DNA from: an uncultured Litoreibacter sp.
GTDB lineage: Bacteria; Pseudomonadota; Alphaproteobacteria; Rhodobacterales; Rhodobacteraceae
Length of the DNA: 64,000 nt
NCBI GenBank assembly: GCA_947504205.1
Contig: CANNGL010000001.1
Coordinates: forward strand, 62,001 to 126,000
Reading direction: 5' to 3'
Shown: one piece after another, positions 8,266-16,965 of the stretch
Layout of the letters: each line of letters opens with the position of its first letter
Numbering within the stretch: the first letter of the stretch is position 1
Notes under the pieces: generated by a model
What the model was told of the DNA's origin: nothing
Databases searched by the model: none
The model's input: only the letters and a program-made list of their open reading frames with translations
Translations under genes and position numbers: made by a program

Positions 8266-9271
8266 CCAGGGCGTTAAAGCCAGCGGCGACGCCCAACTTG
8301 GGACCTAGCCTTTCACGGACCGTCTTGCGAATAGCCTCTATGGATTGTTGCAAAACCTCGATCTTCAAACGGGACTGAGGATTGGCGACCCCAGCGAATG
8401 TGGGGTCATTTAGTATCTCCAGTTTATCCTGCTCTGCTGCAAAGCGCATGTTCAGTTCCTTTTTAAGGTCTGGATCGTTTGATGATAAACGAGCTGCCAT
8501 GTCTTTCAGCGACATCAGGTTGAGAGCAACGTGTCTGCTGGATCGTTCCGACCTGCGGGCTTCCGATCGATTGGGCCGAGGGCGGTCAAAGGTCCCCAAC
8601 GGGCGTCCCAGCCGTGCCTCAGAGGTGAATTGGAGACCCGTTGTCAGGGTCTTGAACATTTGCTGAAGCACCTCTGTATCGCTGCGATAGATCTCGCCCG
8701 GCCCGGTCTTTTTCAGCGTGACTGCGTAATCCATGCGCCAGTCATCCCAAATGGCTTGGGATGTGGACGCGATATCTGCGGCGATGGTTTGCACAAGGGC
8801 GCAATGATAGGACGCGTCCCCGGCTGTCATCAGAACCTTGTCGTAGAGCAGGAACTCCAAGGCATAAAATCCGCGCGCGGCGATCGAGACCTCATGGTAG
8901 TGATTTGGTGATCTGCCAATCAGATCTTCGTTCGCGATGAGCGCTGCAAGCGCGCGCGGCGTCGCGCCTCGGCTGTCAGGCCAAAAAGCCAGACCGAAAG
9001 CGCGATCTTCCAACTCGGTCGGACCAAAGCGGAGGTGACTTGCGGATATCCATGCATCGAAGGCCTTGCCATAGGCTGCGCGAAGCTCTGGTGAGGTGGG
9101 CGCGCAATCCCTGGCCGCGGCGTCGTCGAGGCCCTGAGTTTCGACGGCAAGCGCGTCAAAGCGTGGTAGAATATGCCCGCGAAGAATGTTGTCGATGACC
9201 AAGTTCGCGTCGTTTGCCAATCCCGCGACCGGAAACAAGAACAGCACAAATGCGAGGGTTATTCGTCTCAT
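8255..9271 (-). CDS. Imelysin-family periplasmic protein with altered GxHxxE motif
   Basis: 338-residue imelysin-like (peptidase M75 / IrpA / EfeO-related) protein with a signal peptide at about 1-19 (cleavage near GLAN). Imelysins are extracytoplasmic proteins linked to iron uptake; proteolytic activity is doubtful in most. The family signature GxHxxE appears here as GFYALE at residues 134-139, so Tyr136 replaces the conserved His. The paralogue encoded two genes upstream keeps the His. The C-terminal third (about 225-338) has a polar, basic stretch and predicted helices. The start overlaps the di-haem gene by ATGA. Its placement directly after a di-haem protein suggests that the two form a working pair. 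Confidence 0.85.
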   Translation of the reverse strand: MRRITLAFVLFLFPVAGLANDANLVIDNILRGHILPRFDALAVETQGLDDAAARDCAPTSPELRAAYGKAFDAWISASHLRFGPTELEDRAFGLAFWPDSRGATPRALAALIANEDLIGRSPNHYHEVSIAARGFYALEFLLYDKVLMTAGDASYHCALVQTIAADIASTSQAIWDDWRMDYAVTLKKTGPGEIYRSDTEVLQQMFKTLTTGLQFTSEARLGRPLGTFDRPRPNRSEARRSERSSRHVALNLMSLKDMAARLSSNDPDLKKELNMRFAAEQDKLEILNDPTFAGVANPQSRLKIEVLQQSIEAIRKTVRERLGPKLGVAAGFNALDGD

Positions 9272-10827
9272 AAACTCTCCAGAAAGGCGATCAGGGCTTC
9301 GCGGTCCACAGTGGCCATTCCGATAACGGCATCACGTTGCGCCTCGGCTTCTCCGCCGTGCCACAAGATGGCTTCGAGAAGCGAGCGCGCGCGACCGTCA
9401 TGCAAAAAATATGTGTGACCACTGACCTGCTCCGTCAGGCCGACGCCCCACAATGGTGGGGTTCGCCATTCTTGGCCGGTCGCTCTGCCCTCCGGGCGAT
9501 TGTCCGCAAGGCCAGCCCCCACATCGTGCAGCAACATATCCGTGTAAGGCCATATCAACTGAAAGCTTTGCTCCGGTTGATCTTCCAACCTGTGCGTAAC
9601 GAAACTGGGTGTATGGCAGGCCGTGCAGCCTGTGGAATAGAACACCTCTTTGCCGCGCAACACGGTCGGCTCCTGAGCGCCGCGTCGTGCGGGGACAGCC
9701 AAGTTGCGGCTATAGAATGTGACGAGATCCAGCCCCTCTGTGTCGATTTCGGTCTCACGATCATCGCCATCCCCATGGATCGCGTCCTGACACAGGATTT
9801 GAGCGGGTGTGCACTCCCCGGCACCGGCCGGAAAAAGCGGGTTGGAGATGCCGATATCGCCGGCAAAGGCTCCGGCGGATTGCTCCTTAATTGTGGGGTT
9901 GCCGGCCTTCAGTCCGAAACGCCCCAACATGGGTTGCTCAAATTCAACAGACCAGACCACATTCGGCCGGCCCGAAATGCCATCGCCGTCCGTGTCTTCC
10001 GGGTCGGCATTTGACAGGATGTCGGCGGCGGGTATCGCCTCCAACAGGCCCAGGCCAATCATTTGAGGCGCAACACGAGGACTTAGCATCGCATCAGGGT
10101 GAAGAGGGCCATAGCCCAGGTCAGCGGCCTTGTATGTTGGGTGGCGCAGGGACACCTCAGTGCCGTCTGCCATTGTGATGACCTCCTCCTGATAGGTGAT
10201 GTCGAGGCGGTATTCCGAGGCATGGCCCTGTACGGCGGAGTCCTGCAGTTGGGTGCCGTAAGTCGGGTCTGGCAGAGTTGAGATATAGTCTTTGATCGCG
10301 GCAACCCGATCAGAATCCGGGTCGGGGTCCGGGATCGAGATGCGCAAAAACATGGAAACTGCGTTGTCGCTGGGGCCCTCTGGTGGATGGCCGCGTCCAT
10401 CCTTGATGTGGCAACGTTGACAGGAGCGAGCATTGTAGAGCGGCCCCAGACCGTCTGAGGCGAGAGTTGAGGATGAAGATGAGACCCAGATTTTTCGGAA
10501 AAGTCCGTTGCCGACCTTAAAGTTCAATTCGTCCTCAAAAGTGATGTTAGCCGAAGGCTGCGAGAAAGCGTTGGCGTCCGGCCAGACCCGCACCGTCGCG
10601 GCACCTGCGGGGCGTTCTTCGAATTTCTGCATGGCTGAAAAGTCGTCGGTCGGCGTCGTAACCGCGATAATCCGTTTGGCCTCATCCTCGGTGCGGGGGA
10701 TGGTGTTAAGGTGGGGGTCGCCCAGATTGTCCCAAACCGGGGCATCAGCCAAGGCGCCCGACGCGATGGCGAGCGGCAGGAAAAGCCATAGTTTGTTTGG
10801 TCGTCGTTTGTGCCTGAAGGGATTCAT
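9268..10827 (-). CDS. Di-haem c-type oxidoreductase (thiol oxidoreductase/DHOR family)
   Basis: Periplasmic c-type cytochrome of about 519 residues from the ATG at 10827. It has a signal peptide at about 12-28 (KLWLFLPLAIASGALADA) and two haem-attachment sites, CQRCH at 136-140 and CTACH at 401-405. A calcium-loop-like DTDGDGISG lies at about 278-286. The family (di-haem oxidoreductase, putative peroxidase) sits beside imelysin genes in many proteobacteria and is thought to act in iron redox chemistry. Cytochrome c maturation genes (ccmABCD) occur elsewhere in the window. A TTG nine codons further upstream is in frame but has no better ribosome site. Translationally coupled to the following imelysin gene (ATGA). 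Confidence 0.87.
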   Translation of the reverse strand: MNPFRHKRRPNKLWLFLPLAIASGALADAPVWDNLGDPHLNTIPRTEDEAKRIIAVTTPTDDFSAMQKFEERPAGAATVRVWPDANAFSQPSANITFEDELNFKVGNGLFRKIWVSSSSSTLASDGLGPLYNARSCQRCHIKDGRGHPPEGPSDNAVSMFLRISIPDPDPDSDRVAAIKDYISTLPDPTYGTQLQDSAVQGHASEYRLDITYQEEVITMADGTEVSLRHPTYKAADLGYGPLHPDAMLSPRVAPQMIGLGLLEAIPAADILSNADPEDTDGDGISGRPNVVWSVEFEQPMLGRFGLKAGNPTIKEQSAGAFAGDIGISNPLFPAGAGECTPAQILCQDAIHGDGDDRETEIDTEGLDLVTFYSRNLAVPARRGAQEPTVLRGKEVFYSTGCTACHTPSFVTHRLEDQPEQSFQLIWPYTDMLLHDVGAGLADNRPEGRATGQEWRTPPLWGVGLTEQVSGHTYFLHDGRARSLLEAILWHGGEAEAQRDAVIGMATVDREALIAFLESL

Positions 10828-10941
10828 AAGCCGTGTCGTTACTCTGACGCGCAAGCGCGGAGGTTTTTGTAAATTGCTCCTGCCGCGCGTCGATTTCTAT
10901 CGACGGCGGCAGGTGAGTGTCCTTCCGAAGATGCTTCGCCG

Positions 10942-12228
10942 TTATTGAAAAACTGCCTCCGGATCGTCGAGGCTGTCTGACCCTTCAAACGCGATCTGGT
11001 TAAGGCCAAGCGCCGCAACAACCCGCTCGATGGATTGCGTTTGGTCGATCAAACCGTTCACACCGCCCATGATCAAAGCTTCGCCTGCGGCGTTGCCGCG
11101 TTCAAGCATCTGGTCATAGGCAAAACCCGCTTCCGCGGCCGTTTTGATGCGGCCAAGTGCTCGCATGGTCTTGTTGAGCTTGGCGGTCATCTCTGCATCG
11201 AGGCTGGCGTCGCTGGCTGCAACCAGATCGGACAGGGAAGGGCCTGAAACCAAGGTGCCGTCTACGCGAACATATTCCCCATGATAGACGTTCTGGACAC
11301 CCAGGCCGTCATAATAATGGCTGTTATGGGTGTTGTCGGAAAAGCAATCGTGCTCCTCCTCTGGATCGTTCAGCATCAGCCCAAGGCGCATTCGCTCGCC
11401 AGCCTGTTCGCCATAGGAAAGCGATCCCATGCCCGTCAGAATAGCGGCGAGACCTGCATCTTCATTCGACATCAGGTTTGCGCGCGCAGGGCCGGTGCCG
11501 GCCCATTGGGAGGACATCCATTCCAGATCGGAAACCAGTAAATCGACGGCGGCGGCCAGATAGGCGCCGCGACGATCACAATTCCCATTCGTGCAGGTAT
11601 CACCCGTTGCATAATCGGTCCATGAACGATTGCCTGCGCCGGGGCCATGTCCGTTCAAGTCTTGTCCCCACAATAGAAATTCGATCGCATGGTAGCCCGT
11701 GGCAACATTTGCCTCGACACCATCCGCCTCGTGCAACGCGCCTTCCAATAGCGCTGGCGTGATGACGCTGGCGTCGATCTCGTTTCCGGACAGAGACAAA
11801 GCCGGGTTCGCAACAACGTTTAATGCCGCTAGTTCATTTTCGTCGGACGGTCCTCCATACGATGGATCGACATAGTCAATGAGACCTTCATCCAAGGGCC
11901 ATGCGTTCACCTTGCCTTCCCAGTCATCAACTATGGCGTTGCCGAAGCGATACACCTCGGTTTGCTGATAAGGGACGCGGGCCGCCAGCCACGCAGACTT
12001 GGCTGAATTCAGGTTTTCTGCTGACGGATCGGCGATAAGGGCGTTTACCCGCTCTTGCAGCCGCTTTGCCGTAATCAGGCTGTCACTATATTTGGCGGCA
12101 GCAATGTTGGCATAGTTGTCCAGAACTGCTGCTTTGGTTGCGCCTTCGTCCGCCATTGCTGCGGTCCCGAGACTGAATGAGAGGGCCACGATGCTTGTGG
12201 TCACGGTGTAGGGTTTCATCAGTTTCAT
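10942..12228 (-). CDS. Imelysin-family periplasmic iron-uptake protein
   Basis: 428-residue imelysin/IrpA-type protein. The signal peptide is about residues 1-26, ending AAMADEGA. The canonical GxHxxE motif is intact as GYHAIE at 178-183, within GYHAIEFLLWGQDLNGHGPG. A further acidic/His segment near 300-320 (EEEHDCFSDNTHNSHYYDG) could bind metal. Two candidate ATGs, 12228 and 12219, follow AAGGA; I take the first. The gene is 8 bases after the Cys-rich gene and about 115 bases before the di-haem gene, so it belongs to the same iron-regulated operon as hemP. Confidence 0.88.
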   Translation of the reverse strand: MKLMKPYTVTTSIVALSFSLGTAAMADEGATKAAVLDNYANIAAAKYSDSLITAKRLQERVNALIADPSAENLNSAKSAWLAARVPYQQTEVYRFGNAIVDDWEGKVNAWPLDEGLIDYVDPSYGGPSDENELAALNVVANPALSLSGNEIDASVITPALLEGALHEADGVEANVATGYHAIEFLLWGQDLNGHGPGAGNRSWTDYATGDTCTNGNCDRRGAYLAAAVDLLVSDLEWMSSQWAGTGPARANLMSNEDAGLAAILTGMGSLSYGEQAGERMRLGLMLNDPEEEHDCFSDNTHNSHYYDGLGVQNVYHGEYVRVDGTLVSGPSLSDLVAASDASLDAEMTAKLNKTMRALGRIKTAAEAGFAYDQMLERGNAAGEALIMGGVNGLIDQTQSIERVVAALGLNQIAFEGSDSLDDPEAVFQ

Positions 12229-12236
12229 TGTCCTTA

Positions 12237-12710
12237 TCAGTGAATTGTCGTGTTGGTTTGAGGGGGCGAGGTGGTCTGCGCCTTGAGAGCCATGCACTTC
12301 AAGGCGAGCCCGAACTGCTGTGCCACTCCGACGAGTATGGCTGCCATGTCTGGACGCACGATTGTGGTGGCGAGCATCAATGCGTCTTCCCTTTCGCCAT
12401 CGCAGGCGTAGCCTATGAAATTTGCAAAACAGGACTCATCTGATCCCAAACACTTGCAGCTCACCTGATGACGCATCAAAGGCCGGCGACCATACTTTAC
12501 GCAGAGGTCACAAAGTGTCTCGAACGACTTCAACGCCTGCCGTCCGTGTTCCGGACCAAGCGCCGTTGCGAAGTCGTTCCAGACTTGTGTCTTCGCCTCT
12601 GAGCCCTCGCACCAAAGCCGCAGATAAAAGACCGCTCCCGCTTCTATCGGGTCCAGTTCGGTGACATAACCTACAGGTGCGCCACCGCGATGTTTGCTGG
12701 CGCTGCTCAT
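12237..12710 (-). CDS. Cysteine-rich hypothetical protein coupled to hemP
   Basis: Unrecognised 157-residue protein lacking a signal peptide. It has eight cysteines (34, 67, 70, 85, 87, 94, 103, 139), including a CxxC at 67-70 and a CxC at 85-87, an arrangement compatible with binding iron, an Fe-S cluster or zinc. The central region (about 45-110) carries most of them; the C-terminus (about 115-140) is a hydrophobic helix. The start codon overlaps the hemP stop (ATGA) and the gene ends 8 bases before the first imelysin gene. Its location and cysteine content suggest an iron-related cytoplasmic role. I cannot name a family. Confidence 0.75.
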   Translation of the reverse strand: MSSASKHRGGAPVGYVTELDPIEAGAVFYLRLWCEGSEAKTQVWNDFATALGPEHGRQALKSFETLCDLCVKYGRRPLMRHQVSCKCLGSDESCFANFIGYACDGEREDALMLATTIVRPDMAAILVGVAQQFGLALKCMALKAQTTSPPQTNTTIH

Positions 12711-12874
12711 TTTGTCAGTATCAACTTGCCGGCGCGGGTGATCCTCAGCGTGTACAGCTGATCATCCAACTTGATCTTTGCGAGATCACCCCCATTGGTC
12801 AGAGTTTGAGCATCATATGTGGGTATGTCGTCGGCGAGGGGGTGTGTGACTTCGTCGGAGATTGCTATGTCCAT
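12707..12874 (-). CDS. hemP: Haemin uptake protein HemP
   Basis: 55-residue HemP family protein, recognised by the C-terminal block (about 22-55) with the family ending LYTLRITRAGKLILTK. HemP proteins are small cytosolic factors found at haem and iron uptake loci, and a related protein acts as a transcriptional activator of haem receptor genes. The ATG at 12874 has a GAGGG ribosome site; an earlier in-frame start would add an unlikely basic N-terminus. It is the first gene of the iron operon. A TGA-N9-TCA site lies about 230 bases upstream. Confidence 0.9.
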   Translation of the reverse strand: MDIAISDEVTHPLADDIPTYDAQTLTNGGDLAKIKLDDQLYTLRITRAGKLILTK

Positions 12875-13348
12875 GATCTGCCCTCTTCGAAACGCCTTTC
12901 GGCGTCCAAACGCCATTCAAGGTTCAGGCAGGAGGGCAGGTGGAATTCAAAAGCGGAGCATATGAGCTCTACGCGACTTTGAGCGCCAGCACATTTGCTC
13001 AGAGTCCAAAATATTTTGCGTTGCATAGGGTCCTCCGATCGAGATGTCGCGATTGCGCTGGCTCGCCCGGAGTCGTCTGGGTTGGCTTGGTAGTAGAAAG
13101 TTGAGTGATTTACTCAGAAAAGGCAATAGATTTATTTGTGAAATAGTAAGATACCGAAGATGTTGGCGCGGAGAGGCCAGAAAAGAACGTCGATTTAGGC
13201 CTCACGCAGACACCCTTTTCGGGAGCCAGCGTTATAGAATTTCAGATCATACCGTTTGTCTCATTCAATGATATCAAAGGGGTGGCCGATAGTGCCGAAT
13301 CAATAGCTTGTGAAAATTTAAGTTTTTAGTTCAAACGGAGAAGCGATA
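12875..13348. other. Intergenic region between divergent hemP and UDP-glucuronate decarboxylase genes
   Basis: About 470 bases without a convincing gene. Open frames on the plus strand here (for example 13044-13271) encode Arg/Trp-rich sequences with no family character. The hemP-distal half is AT-rich and contains the iron-rhodo-box-like site. The final 40 bases are AT-rich and hold the GGAGAAG ribosome site of the next gene. Confidence 0.6.
13102..13116. promoter_or_regulatory. Iron-rhodo-box-like site (TGA-N9-TCA)
   Basis: TGAGT-GATTT-ACTCA is a perfect 5-bp palindrome that fits the TGA-N9-TCA iron-rhodo-box described for alphaproteobacteria, where it is bound by RirA or a relative. It lies in the hemP upstream region, about 230 bases from the hemP start, inside an AT-rich patch suitable for a promoter. 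Expected effect: repression of the hemP-imelysin operon under iron sufficiency. Confidence 0.6.
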
Positions 13349-14320
13349 TTGGCCCGTCTTTATGATAGTAGAAAAAGAATTCTTGTAACTGGCGGCGCTG
13401 GCTTTCTTGGCTCACATCTCTGCGACCGACTGTTGGCACAAGGCCATGAGGTAATCTGTCTCGACAACCTCTTTACCGGCACCAAGCGAAATGTGGACCA
13501 TCTGCATGGCAATCCCCGCTTCGAGTTCATGCGCCATGACGTGACCTTCCCGCTCTACGTCGAAGTTGACGAGATTTACAACCTGGCTTGTCCTGCATCT
13601 CCGGTGCATTACCAGTACGATCCAATTCAGACGACCAAAACCTCTGTGCATGGAGCCATCAACATGTTGGGACTTGCCAAGCGATTGAATTGCAAGATTT
13701 TTCAGGCGTCCACGAGTGAGGTCTACGGGGACCCGACGCAGCATCCTCAAACCGAAAGTTATTGGGGGAATGTGAATCCGATCGGCATCCGGTCTTGCTA
13801 CGATGAAGGCAAACGGTGCGCGGAAACGCTGTTTTTCGACTATAATCGGCAGAATGGATTGGAGATAAAGGTCGCCCGTATCTTCAATACTTACGGACCG
13901 CGAATGCATCATGCGGACGGGCGCGTTGTTTCCAACTTTATTGTCCAAGCGTTGAATGACGAACCTATCACGCTTTATGGCGATGGCAGTCAAACCAGAT
14001 CATTTTGCTATATGGACGACTTGCTCGACGGCTTCCTTGCGCTGATGGGTAGCGATCCCGAAATCACTGGGCCAATCAATCTTGGCAACCCCAGAGAGCT
14101 GTCGATCAAGGAGCTTGCAGAGGCGGTTGTAAAGTTGACAGGATCAAAGTCTGAGATCGTCTACCGACCGATACCAGCGGATGATCCAAAGCAACGGCGG
14201 CCTGACATCTCCAAGGCGAACAAACTGCTGAAGTGGCAGCCAAGCATCTCGTTGGAAGAGGGTTTGAAGCCTACAATTGCACATTTCAAAGATTTTCTGG
14301 CAGGCGTCGGGAAGGGCTGA
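13349..14320 (+). CDS. UDP-glucuronate decarboxylase / NAD-dependent sugar epimerase (UXS type)
   Basis: Extended short-chain dehydrogenase of 323 residues resembling UDP-glucuronate decarboxylase, which makes UDP-xylose. The NAD-binding GGAGFLGSH is at 15-23, a TSE triad element at about 122-124, and the catalytic Tyr151-xxx-Lys155 lies in SCYDEGKR. The ASPVHYQ segment near 83-89 and the [10 protein letters not shown] motif are typical of UXS. The start is TTG at 13349, supported by GGAGAAG a few bases upstream; no ATG is available near the N-terminal beta strand. It stands alone on this strand and converges with the GT41 gene. Its sugar nucleotide product could supply surface polysaccharide or the neighbouring glycosyltransferase, but the latter link is conjecture. 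Confidence 0.87.
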   Translation: MARLYDSRKRILVTGGAGFLGSHLCDRLLAQGHEVICLDNLFTGTKRNVDHLHGNPRFEFMRHDVTFPLYVEVDEIYNLACPASPVHYQYDPIQTTKTSVHGAINMLGLAKRLNCKIFQASTSEVYGDPTQHPQTESYWGNVNPIGIRSCYDEGKRCAETLFFDYNRQNGLEIKVARIFNTYGPRMHHADGRVVSNFIVQALNDEPITLYGDGSQTRSFCYMDDLLDGFLALMGSDPEITGPINLGNPRELSIKELAEAVVKLTGSKSEIVYRPIPADDPKQRRPDISKANKLLKWQPSISLEEGLKPTIAHFKDFLAGVGKG

Positions 14321-14350
14321 TCGGGGGAACTGTTTAAGGGTCTTCTCATA

Positions 14351-16696
14351 CTACTGTGCTGGAATGATCGTATCCGCAGGTGGATCACCTCGACGCCAGC
14401 GCGCTTCGATGGTGTCGAGACCTGCTTCCAAAGCGCGCGTGTAGTGTTTGGTGTTGAACAAGGGGCTAAGACGCCCTTTTGTCTCAAGTGAAGCGCGAAG
14501 CGCCGCAAGATCGGATTTGGAATTCACGAGCTTCAGGATCAGTTCTTCGTATTCCTGTTCTGTTGCTGTGATCAATTCTGGCAGACCGACAGCCTCTAGC
14601 AGGCTGGCGCAAACCCGTGCCGCAAATTGCCTGCCAGCCAGTGTTACGACCGGAACACCCATCCAAAGTGCATCGCTGCCCGTGGTATGGGCATTGTAGG
14701 CAAACGTATCGACAAAAAGATCAATATGGCGATGTCGGGCTAGATGATCGGCATTGCTGGCGCGCGGCGCGAATATAAAACGGTTGGGGTCGACGCCTTG
14801 TCTCGCTGCTTCTCGCTCAAGGTTGTCCCGCACCCACCGGTTCGAGTCCAACAACCACAAGACAGAGCCTTCCGACTTCTTCAGCACTCGCATCCAAATC
14901 GAAAACTCCCGCGGCGTAATCTTGTAGGCGCTGTTGAAGCAACTCAGAACGGTGCCGGTTTCTGGCAGTCCATGATCTGCCCGGCTGGACTTGTCCACGG
15001 GGATGTCACGCCGATCGTCATTGGGTTGATAACAATGCGGCATCATCAGAAGCTTTTCGGAGATATTTTTGCGTTCTGCTTCTGGGATCAGGATTGGATC
15101 AACAAGAATGTAGTCCATGAAGGACGCCCCGGAAGTGCCTGGATACCCAAGGAAATTAAGTTGAATGGGGGCTAGTCTGCGAGCGAAGAGCGCTGTCCGC
15201 GAATGTTGCGTGTAAGCGGTCAAGTCGATCGCGATATCAAGTTCGTCTTCGGCAGCCAATCGGGCGGCTTCCACATCGCTGATAGCTCGAATGTCGCGGA
15301 ATGCGCTGAACTCTGCGCTGAGGTCGTCTCTCAATTCATCTTTGGTGTCGGGTCCGAAGGAATAGGCCAGTAGCTCAAATCGATCCCTGTCATGGGCTGC
15401 AATCATTCCAGCAATCAGCCTTGCGACCGGGTGGTTTCGATAATCTGCGGAAAAATAGCCGATGCGCAGTTTTTGAGGGCGCTCCAATTTAACAGGTCCG
15501 ATGGGCAATGGGCTGATTTGGCCGAAGGTGGCCTCTGCATATCTTTCGGCGCGAATTCTCTGGCGTTCGGGTGCATCCTCAATCGCCAACAGTGTCAGTG
15601 GTGCCACGGGCTCGCCCTCAATGCCGAGCTCATTCGCCACTTTGGCGAATTCTGTATAAGCACGCCAATCGCACATATGCGCCATTTGATGCAGGCGCTG
15701 CGCCTGTGCCATGGAATGATTGGGGTCAACCTTCAGCGCGGCCTCATATGCTTTCACGGCTTCATCGAGGCGTCCCATCTTCTGTAGCACTGTACCAAGG
15801 TTGTTGTGAGCCTCCGCATCATTTGGGGCCAGAGCAATCGCTTTGCGGATGGAGGCTTCGGCTTCTGTGAGCTTGCCGAGTGCCTGCAACGTGTTACCCA
15901 AATTGTTGTGAGCGGCGGCAAAGCCGGGTCGACAGAGAATGGCCCTTTGATAATGAGCGATTGCGTCTGTGAGTTGCCCAGCTGATTTTAGAGCAAGGCC
16001 CAGATTGTAATGCGCACCAGCGTGTTCAGGTGAGAGCGCCAACGCCTTGTTGTAAGCTGCTTTGGCCTCTCCGAATTGACCTGTTTGTTGGTACGTGTTT
16101 CCAAGGTTGGTCCAGATCTCCGGATCTTTCGGCTTTAGGTGTGACGCTTTTTCGAACGCGTTTCCTGCCTCCTTGGTATTGCCCATATCTTGCAGAGCCG
16201 CGCCCAGACTGTTCCAAGCCTCGGCATAGCCCGGCTTTAGGGTCAAAGCAGCCTCGAACGAGGTTTTGGCGTCCTGCGGTTGCCCTTGCGCCCTCAACGC
16301 CAGCCCAAGATTGTTATGGCTTGCTGGATGTTCTGGGTTGGTGGCCACGGCGGCCCGAAATGCTTTCTCTGCGCGTTTTGGCTGACCCAGTTCCATTTGA
16401 GCAGCTCCGACCAGGGTGTGCGCCACTGTGGTGTCGAAGGTGGATTTCGGCAGGCGTCCCGACAGTTTTACCAGCGCCTGGAACTGGCGTTGCTGAAAAA
16501 GGGCACGCATCTGAGCGACAGGATCTGTTGTGGCGTTACGCCCGCCCAGACGAGCCACTCCACGTTTGGCTTCCGCGTTACCGGGGTACTGAACAGCGAT
16601 CCGTTGGTAGATGCTCAGAGCGTCTGCTCTGCGCCCGGATTGTTCAAGCTTTTTAGCAAGTTGCAGCTCTTTACTCAGTTTCATCCTTACCGCCAT
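14351..16696 (-). CDS. TPR protein with GT41 (SPINDLY-type O-GlcNAc transferase) domain
   Basis: Large protein of about 781 residues. After a short N-terminal helix, roughly eight or nine tetratricopeptide repeats (AHNNLG/AWNSLG cores) occupy the first half. The second half is a GT41 catalytic domain: GYFSADYRNHPVARL (the NHP segment corresponds to the OGT active-site region), FNSAYKITP (Lys equivalent to the essential UDP-binding Lys of OGT) and HTTGSDALWMGVPV (donor-binding loop). Key residues appear present. Such enzymes transfer a sugar to Ser/Thr of proteins; bacterial targets are mostly unknown. The frame is open to a TTG at 16843, but that start would overlie the tRNA terminator, so I choose the ATG at 16696 (16684 also possible). 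No clear ribosome site is visible. Confidence 0.83.
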   Translation of the reverse strand: MAVRMKLSKELQLAKKLEQSGRRADALSIYQRIAVQYPGNAEAKRGVARLGGRNATTDPVAQMRALFQQRQFQALVKLSGRLPKSTFDTTVAHTLVGAAQMELGQPKRAEKAFRAAVATNPEHPASHNNLGLALRAQGQPQDAKTSFEAALTLKPGYAEAWNSLGAALQDMGNTKEAGNAFEKASHLKPKDPEIWTNLGNTYQQTGQFGEAKAAYNKALALSPEHAGAHYNLGLALKSAGQLTDAIAHYQRAILCRPGFAAAHNNLGNTLQALGKLTEAEASIRKAIALAPNDAEAHNNLGTVLQKMGRLDEAVKAYEAALKVDPNHSMAQAQRLHQMAHMCDWRAYTEFAKVANELGIEGEPVAPLTLLAIEDAPERQRIRAERYAEATFGQISPLPIGPVKLERPQKLRIGYFSADYRNHPVARLIAGMIAAHDRDRFELLAYSFGPDTKDELRDDLSAEFSAFRDIRAISDVEAARLAAEDELDIAIDLTAYTQHSRTALFARRLAPIQLNFLGYPGTSGASFMDYILVDPILIPEAERKNISEKLLMMPHCYQPNDDRRDIPVDKSSRADHGLPETGTVLSCFNSAYKITPREFSIWMRVLKKSEGSVLWLLDSNRWVRDNLEREAARQGVDPNRFIFAPRASNADHLARHRHIDLFVDTFAYNAHTTGSDALWMGVPVVTLAGRQFAARVCASLLEAVGLPELITATEQEYEELILKLVNSKSDLAALRASLETKGRLSPLFNTKHYTRALEAGLDTIEARWRRGDPPADTIIPAQ

Positions 16697-16783
16697 CCCG
16701 TGCTGCGTAGAAGCTCGTGCCTTTAAAGCATCTTCAAGGGTGCTGCGAAAGAGAGCGCCGGTAACACGTAGAAGACCGAGCGC

Positions 16784-16809
16784 AAATAAACAGCCTTCTT
16801 TCGAAGCTG
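16784..16809 (-). terminator. Terminator of tRNA-Gly
   Basis: On the minus strand CAGCTTC pairs with GAAGGCTG (one bulged G) around a GAAA tetraloop, followed by TTTATTT. It lies about 35 bases after the tRNA CCA end and before the GT41 start, as expected for a factor-independent terminator. Confidence 0.6.
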
Positions 16810-16844
16810 CAATCTTGACGAGCAGTAATGCTGAGTTTTCCAAC

Positions 16845-16919
16845 TGGAGCGGGCGATGAGATTCGAACTCACGACCCTAACCTTGGCAAGGTTATGCTCT
16901 ACCCCTGAGCTACGCCCGC
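16845..16919 (-). tRNA. tRNA-Gly (anticodon GCC)
   Basis: The minus strand folds as a complete cloverleaf: acceptor GCGGGCG pairs with CGCCCGC, the D-arm is GCTC-AGGGGTA-GAGC, the anticodon stem TAACC/GGTTA encloses the loop TTGCCAA with anticodon GCC, and the T-arm contains GTTCGAATC. The discriminator T is followed by an encoded CCA. It reads GGC/GGU glycine codons. It has its own likely promoter upstream and terminator downstream. Confidence 0.97.
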
Positions 16920-16936
16920 ATCCGTTGGTGGCGTGT

Positions 16937-16965
16937 GATTTAGCGATGGTGACGGGGCCGCGCAA
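16937..16965 (-). promoter_or_regulatory. Probable promoter of tRNA-Gly
   Basis: On the minus strand a -35 like TTGCGC (16960-16965) and a -10 like TAAATC (16937-16942) are separated by exactly 17 bases. Transcription would begin about 10 bases before the mature tRNA 5' end. The -10 is imperfect. Confidence 0.5.

Noticed and set aside
13044-13271. Plus-strand open frame in the hemP upstream region
   Set aside because: Arg/Trp-rich, no ribosome site, overlaps the iron-rhodo-box-like region.
16697-16843. Longer N-terminus of the GT41 gene
   Set aside because: It would start at a TTG beside the tRNA and include the tRNA terminator; no ribosome site.
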